Part shown: in pieces, positions 61,349 to 64,000 of the stretch
How positions within the stretch are numbered: the stretch's first letter is position 1
Layout: the number at the start of each line of letters is the position of its first letter
DNA from: Nitrospira sp.
GTDB taxonomy: Bacteria; Nitrospirota; Nitrospiria; Nitrospirales; Nitrospiraceae
Reading direction: 5' to 3'
Assembly: GCA_030692565.1 (NCBI GenBank)
Contig: JAUYAO010000056.1
Coordinates: forward strand, 1-64,000
DNA: 64,000 nt
Notes under the pieces: model-generated
What the model saw: only the letters and a program-made list of their open reading frames with translations
What the model was told of the DNA's origin: nothing
Databases searched by the model: none
Translations under genes and position numbers: made by a program

Positions 61349-62053
61349 ATGCCGCATGATGCCACATCCCAGCGCCGTGCCGTTGTCCTCCTGAGTGGGG
61401 GGCTGGATTCGACGGTCACGGTCGCCGTGGCCAGGCAGGAGGGGTACGAGCTCTTTTTGCTGACCGTCGCCTATCGTCAACGACACGCCATTGAGATCGA
61501 GCAAGCCAAACAGGTGGCTGCCGCATTCGGCGTCCACAACCATCTGGTCGTGGAGGTGGATCTCCGCGCGTTGGGGGGATCGGCGCTGACCGGAAATCTG
61601 GTCGTTCCCAAGGATCGTCGGGAGCAGGAGCGGGCGCAGGGCATTCCGGTCACCTATGTCCCCGCCAGAAACCTGATCTTTTTATCGTTGGCTGCGGCCC
61701 ATGCCGAAGTCGTGGGAGCATCGGCTATTTATTTCGGAGCCAATGTGCTGGATTACTCAGGCTATCCCGATTGCCGTCCGGAATTCATCCGCGCATTCGA
61801 GCAGGCCGTGGCGGCCGGCACGAAGAGCGGGGTCGAGGGGGCGCGCCTGGAAGTCCGTGCTCCATTGTTGACGTTGTCCAAGTCGGAGATCATTCAACTG
61901 GGCCTGAGACTCCAGGCCCCGCTCCAGCTGACGCATAGCTGCTATGATCCGATCGGATCGCTGGCCTGTGGCCGTTGTGATAGCTGTCTTATTCGTCGAC
62001 AAGGATTTGCCCAGGCGGGAGTTGAGGATCCGGTCGCATATGCGGTACGGTAG
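61349..62053 (+). CDS. queC: 7-cyano-7-deazaguanine synthase
   Basis: 234 aa from the ATG at 61349; an ATG at 61298 is possible. ATP-pyrophosphatase loop VVLLSGGLDSTVT and C-terminal zinc site (CYDP, CGRCDSC). It converts CDG to preQ0 in the queuosine pathway. Both candidate starts lack a strong RBS. Confidence 0.93.
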   Translation: MPHDATSQRRAVVLLSGGLDSTVTVAVARQEGYELFLLTVAYRQRHAIEIEQAKQVAAAFGVHNHLVVEVDLRALGGSALTGNLVVPKDRREQERAQGIPVTYVPARNLIFLSLAAAHAEVVGASAIYFGANVLDYSGYPDCRPEFIRAFEQAVAAGTKSGVEGARLEVRAPLLTLSKSEIIQLGLRLQAPLQLTHSCYDPIGSLACGRCDSCLIRRQGFAQAGVEDPVAYAVR

Positions 62054-62076
62054 ACTCCAACGGAAAGAGGGTTGTG

Positions 62077-62244
62077 ATGTCTCCTGAAGAATTTTTTATG
62101 TATCTCACCATCGGGTTGATCGTCCTCGTCCCGGTCGGTGCACGGGTGTATCGTCGGATTACGCTGGCGAAGACGCAGGCGATGCTGCAAGAGCAATTCG
62201 GGCAGCCGTCCCGGCCACCCGATCAATCCACTCCGAAGGAGTAA
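62077..62244 (+). CDS. 55-aa single-helix membrane peptide
   Basis: The ATG at 62077 follows AAAGAGGG. One hydrophobic helix (residues about 8-23, MYLTIGLIVLVPVGARVY) and a charged, Pro/Gln-rich tail. Not long enough for routine gene calling. It lies 23 bp behind queC and 7 bp before a cytochrome c gene, so probably belongs to the cytochrome unit. Confidence 0.7.
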   Translation: MSPEEFFMYLTIGLIVLVPVGARVYRRITLAKTQAMLQEQFGQPSRPPDQSTPKE

Positions 62245-62251
62245 GTCGTCG

Positions 62252-62644
62252 ATGAAGATCTCACGGGCGTGCGGCATGGCGGTCCTCTTCTGTGTTGTGG
62301 GTGTCGCTCCGGCCTGCAGTCAGGGCGAGTCCGCACCCAAGGCGGCGGTGAATGCAGTGGTTCCCGCGGACGTGCAGCCGGGAGAGGGTAAATTTAAAGC
62401 CAACTGTGCTGCCTGCCATGGGGTCGGTGGAGTCGGGACAAGTCAGGGCCCCCCGCTGGTCCATAAAATTTATGAACCGAACCATCATGGCGATGCCGCG
62501 TTTCAGCGAGCGGCTGCGAACGGGGTGAAGGCTCACCACTGGGAATTCGGAAATATGCCCAAGATCGACGGAGTGACTTCTGACGATGTCGATCAGATCA
62601 TCAAGTATGTGCGCTGGTTGCAGAAACAAGCCGGTATTTTCTAG
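62252..62644 (+). CDS. Small c-type cytochrome
   Basis: 130 aa. Signal peptide (about 1-25), haem motif CAACHGVGGV, distal Met in FGNMPKIDGVTSDD. Monohaem class I periplasmic electron carrier. Directly downstream of the 55-aa membrane peptide, with which it may form a unit. Confidence 0.9.
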   Translation: MKISRACGMAVLFCVVGVAPACSQGESAPKAAVNAVVPADVQPGEGKFKANCAACHGVGGVGTSQGPPLVHKIYEPNHHGDAAFQRAAANGVKAHHWEFGNMPKIDGVTSDDVDQIIKYVRWLQKQAGIF

Positions 62645-62833
62645 CGGCTTTTGCGACATCCCCTCTTCCGTCGTCAGTTCTCCTCGACTCGTGACGTAGC
62701 CTCTTTCCCTGGTTTGACAATCCGTCAAAGCGCTTCGTAAGGTATTGCCATGAGATTGGTTCGCCGCTGATAGGCGCCGGCTATTCACCCATCACCGTCT
62801 GCGATGGAGACGGGGCTAACCGAGGAGGGGCGT

Positions 62834-63670
62834 ATGAGGAGAGACGCGAGCAGTTTATGTGGAATCGTACTGGCATTCGGATGGATGGTCTTGGGGACCG
62901 GGTGCGTGGCCATCGAGGCAGGGCATGAGGGGGTCTTGGTCGAACAGCCGTTTTTCTTCGGCCATGGCGGCGTCGATCCGGTGCCCACCAAGACGGGCCG
63001 CGTGGTCGTGGCTCCCACCACGAAAGTCGTCGATGTCGATATCCGTCCGATTCAGTACTCCGAGCATTTCGATATTATCTCGTCAGAAAATGCGCCGGTC
63101 TCGTTCGATGCGTTCCTGATCGCGAATGTCATCGAGGGGAAATCGCCGGAGCTGATCAGCAAGTACGGCCCCAATTGGTATGCGAATAATGCGAAGGAAG
63201 CCTTTCGCACCTTTGTGCGCGAAGAAGTGCAGAGGTATCCCCTCTTCCAGCTGACGACCGATCCCACCACCAGGCAGAAGTTGCAGGATGCGATCGCCAA
63301 AGAAGTGCAGACCAAGCTGATCGAGAAGCAGGGCATCCCGGTTCGGCTCAATCGCGTGGTCGTCGGGAGCATTCTGCCGCCCAAGGGCGTGGTGGAGCAG
63401 ACGACGCAGACCATTATCCAGGAACAGCGCAAGATTACGATGGTGGAATTTCAAAAAGCGGAAGAGTCCCGGGAGAAAGCCGAAAAGCAACGCGGCATCG
63501 CGGATCGCGCCTATCGTGAATCTCTCGGCCTGACGGCGCCGGAATTTGTCGACCTGCGCCGCATCGAAGTGCAGAAGGAAATCGTGCAGCACTCACCCGC
63601 CGCCCTGACCGTCATCATGGGCTTAGAGCGCGTCGGCATCAACATGCCGCCGCTGGCATCGGGACAGTAG
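62834..63670 (+). CDS. SPFH/band-7 domain lipoprotein (prohibitin-like)
   Basis: 278 aa from the ATG at 62834, with GAGGAGGGG upstream. Signal sequence with lipobox LGTGC, then an SPFH domain (about 25-205, QYSEHFDIISSENAPVSFD) and a coiled-coil/helical C-terminal part (EFQKAEESREKAEKQRG). SPFH proteins form membrane scaffolds. The lipoprotein form suggests anchoring on the periplasmic side. Confidence 0.88.
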   Translation: MRRDASSLCGIVLAFGWMVLGTGCVAIEAGHEGVLVEQPFFFGHGGVDPVPTKTGRVVVAPTTKVVDVDIRPIQYSEHFDIISSENAPVSFDAFLIANVIEGKSPELISKYGPNWYANNAKEAFRTFVREEVQRYPLFQLTTDPTTRQKLQDAIAKEVQTKLIEKQGIPVRLNRVVVGSILPPKGVVEQTTQTIIQEQRKITMVEFQKAEESREKAEKQRGIADRAYRESLGLTAPEFVDLRRIEVQKEIVQHSPAALTVIMGLERVGINMPPLASGQ

Positions 63671-64000
63671 TCGATTGACGCGTTTTCTTCGGACGAGGAG
63701 GGCGGTGGGTCGCGCACAGAAGGTGTCGCTGACTGGGCAAGAAATGGTTTCAGGACAGGCTTGAGTCACAGAACCTAAGCGTGAGAGGGAAACGGTACGG
63801 TCTGTAGGGTTTATGTATATGGAAAGGGGAGTCTTCCGCCAGGGAGACTCCCCTTTTTTGTAGGCTGAACAGGCCGAGTCATATTGTGCCGTGAGAAAAC
63901 CTTGAGGGAACGACCGGGGGGCGTAGCTGGGTACAGACCATTACGATGCAGGCGAGAAGGCCAGCGCACGGCTTCTGATGTCAACCGAGGGCATGGCGCG
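63671..64000. other. Gene-free end of window, includes a rho-independent terminator
   Basis: 330 bp with no credible gene. A strong hairpin at 63823-63857 is followed by six T's. The 150 bp between the SPFH stop and the hairpin encode no obvious protein and could be an untranslated tail or a small RNA ending at the terminator. Confidence 0.5.
63823..63860 (+). terminator. Rho-independent terminator
   Basis: AAAGGGGAGTCTTCC pairs with GGGAGACTCCCCTTT around a 4-nt loop (GCCA), with one G-U pair. A run of T's follows. It probably ends transcription of the SPFH gene or of a short RNA in front of it. Confidence 0.85.

Noticed and set aside
1-64000. CRISPR arrays, insertion sequences, prophage, rRNA
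   Set aside because: No regular repeat-spacer pattern, transposase, phage structural gene or rRNA sequence was found.

Overview
The window is GC-rich bacterial chromosome, about 60% G+C by eye, packed with genes and short overlaps. The gene mix suggests a Nitrospira-like member of the Nitrospirota. It includes an NAD-linked formate dehydrogenase with a formate channel, many tandem universal stress proteins (USPs), small c-type cytochromes and cupredoxins, a squalene/phytoene synthase, and a fused hibernation factor/cold-shock protein. This assignment is inference; no rRNA is present. One tRNA (Pro, CGG) was found. There is no CRISPR array, prophage or insertion sequence.

Layout. (1) 0-7.3 kb: a minus-strand operon (USP, Na,K-ATPase-like P-type ATPase, MacA-like adaptor) faces a plus-strand set (exported protein, two CBS proteins, small protein). 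(2) 7.6-21.4 kb: an all-minus metal-resistance block with a P1B-type ATPase, two cation diffusion facilitators, a CzcCBA-type RND pump and small lipoproteins. Both of its edges carry broken genes, and it contains a frameshifted YnfA-type gene. (3) 21.6-26.6 kb: an operon of hibernation factor/cold-shock fusion, Lon-like protease, nicotinamidase and nicotinate phosphoribosyltransferase. (4) 26.8-31.5 kb: phosphotransferase, APS-kinase-like kinase, hydrolase, small zinc ribbon and exported pentapeptide-repeat protein. (5) 31.6-44.4 kb: two divergent stress operons. The plus-strand one runs USP, cupredoxin, USP, DUF2934, unknown 467-aa protein, formate dehydrogenase FdsG-FdsB-FdsA, formate channel, PfkB-type kinase, USP. 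(6) 44.4-48.7 kb: a phosphorelay/c-di-GMP cassette. (7) 48.8-63.7 kb: housekeeping and redox genes, including ald, tRNA-Pro, acylphosphatase, an RpoD/RpoS-type sigma factor, apt, a DksA-type protein, queC, cytochrome c and an SPFH lipoprotein.

The most interesting pattern is regulatory. I find -24/-12 (sigma-54) promoter matches with exact GG-to-GC spacing in front of nearly every stress operon in regions 1, 3, 4 and 5. Two of them form divergent pairs with about 210 and 270 bp between the promoters. The genes behind them are USPs, CBS proteins, a ribosome hibernation factor, a Lon-like protease, NAD salvage, a PfkB kinase and formate oxidation. Their content parallels the mycobacterial DosR dormancy regulon. 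I propose a sigma-54-controlled dormancy or low-oxygen programme built around formate as electron donor. The activator is not in the window.

Other points: the metal block is bounded by a junction that truncates two convergent genes (about 7.6 kb) and by a leftover 3' end of a second Lon-like gene (21.49-21.58 kb). Two genes, apt and the squalene/phytoene synthase, appear to start at non-standard codons (ATC and ACG), each behind a Shine-Dalgarno sequence. Several short genes are also described, including a 31-aa membrane peptide directly behind a sigma-54 promoter.
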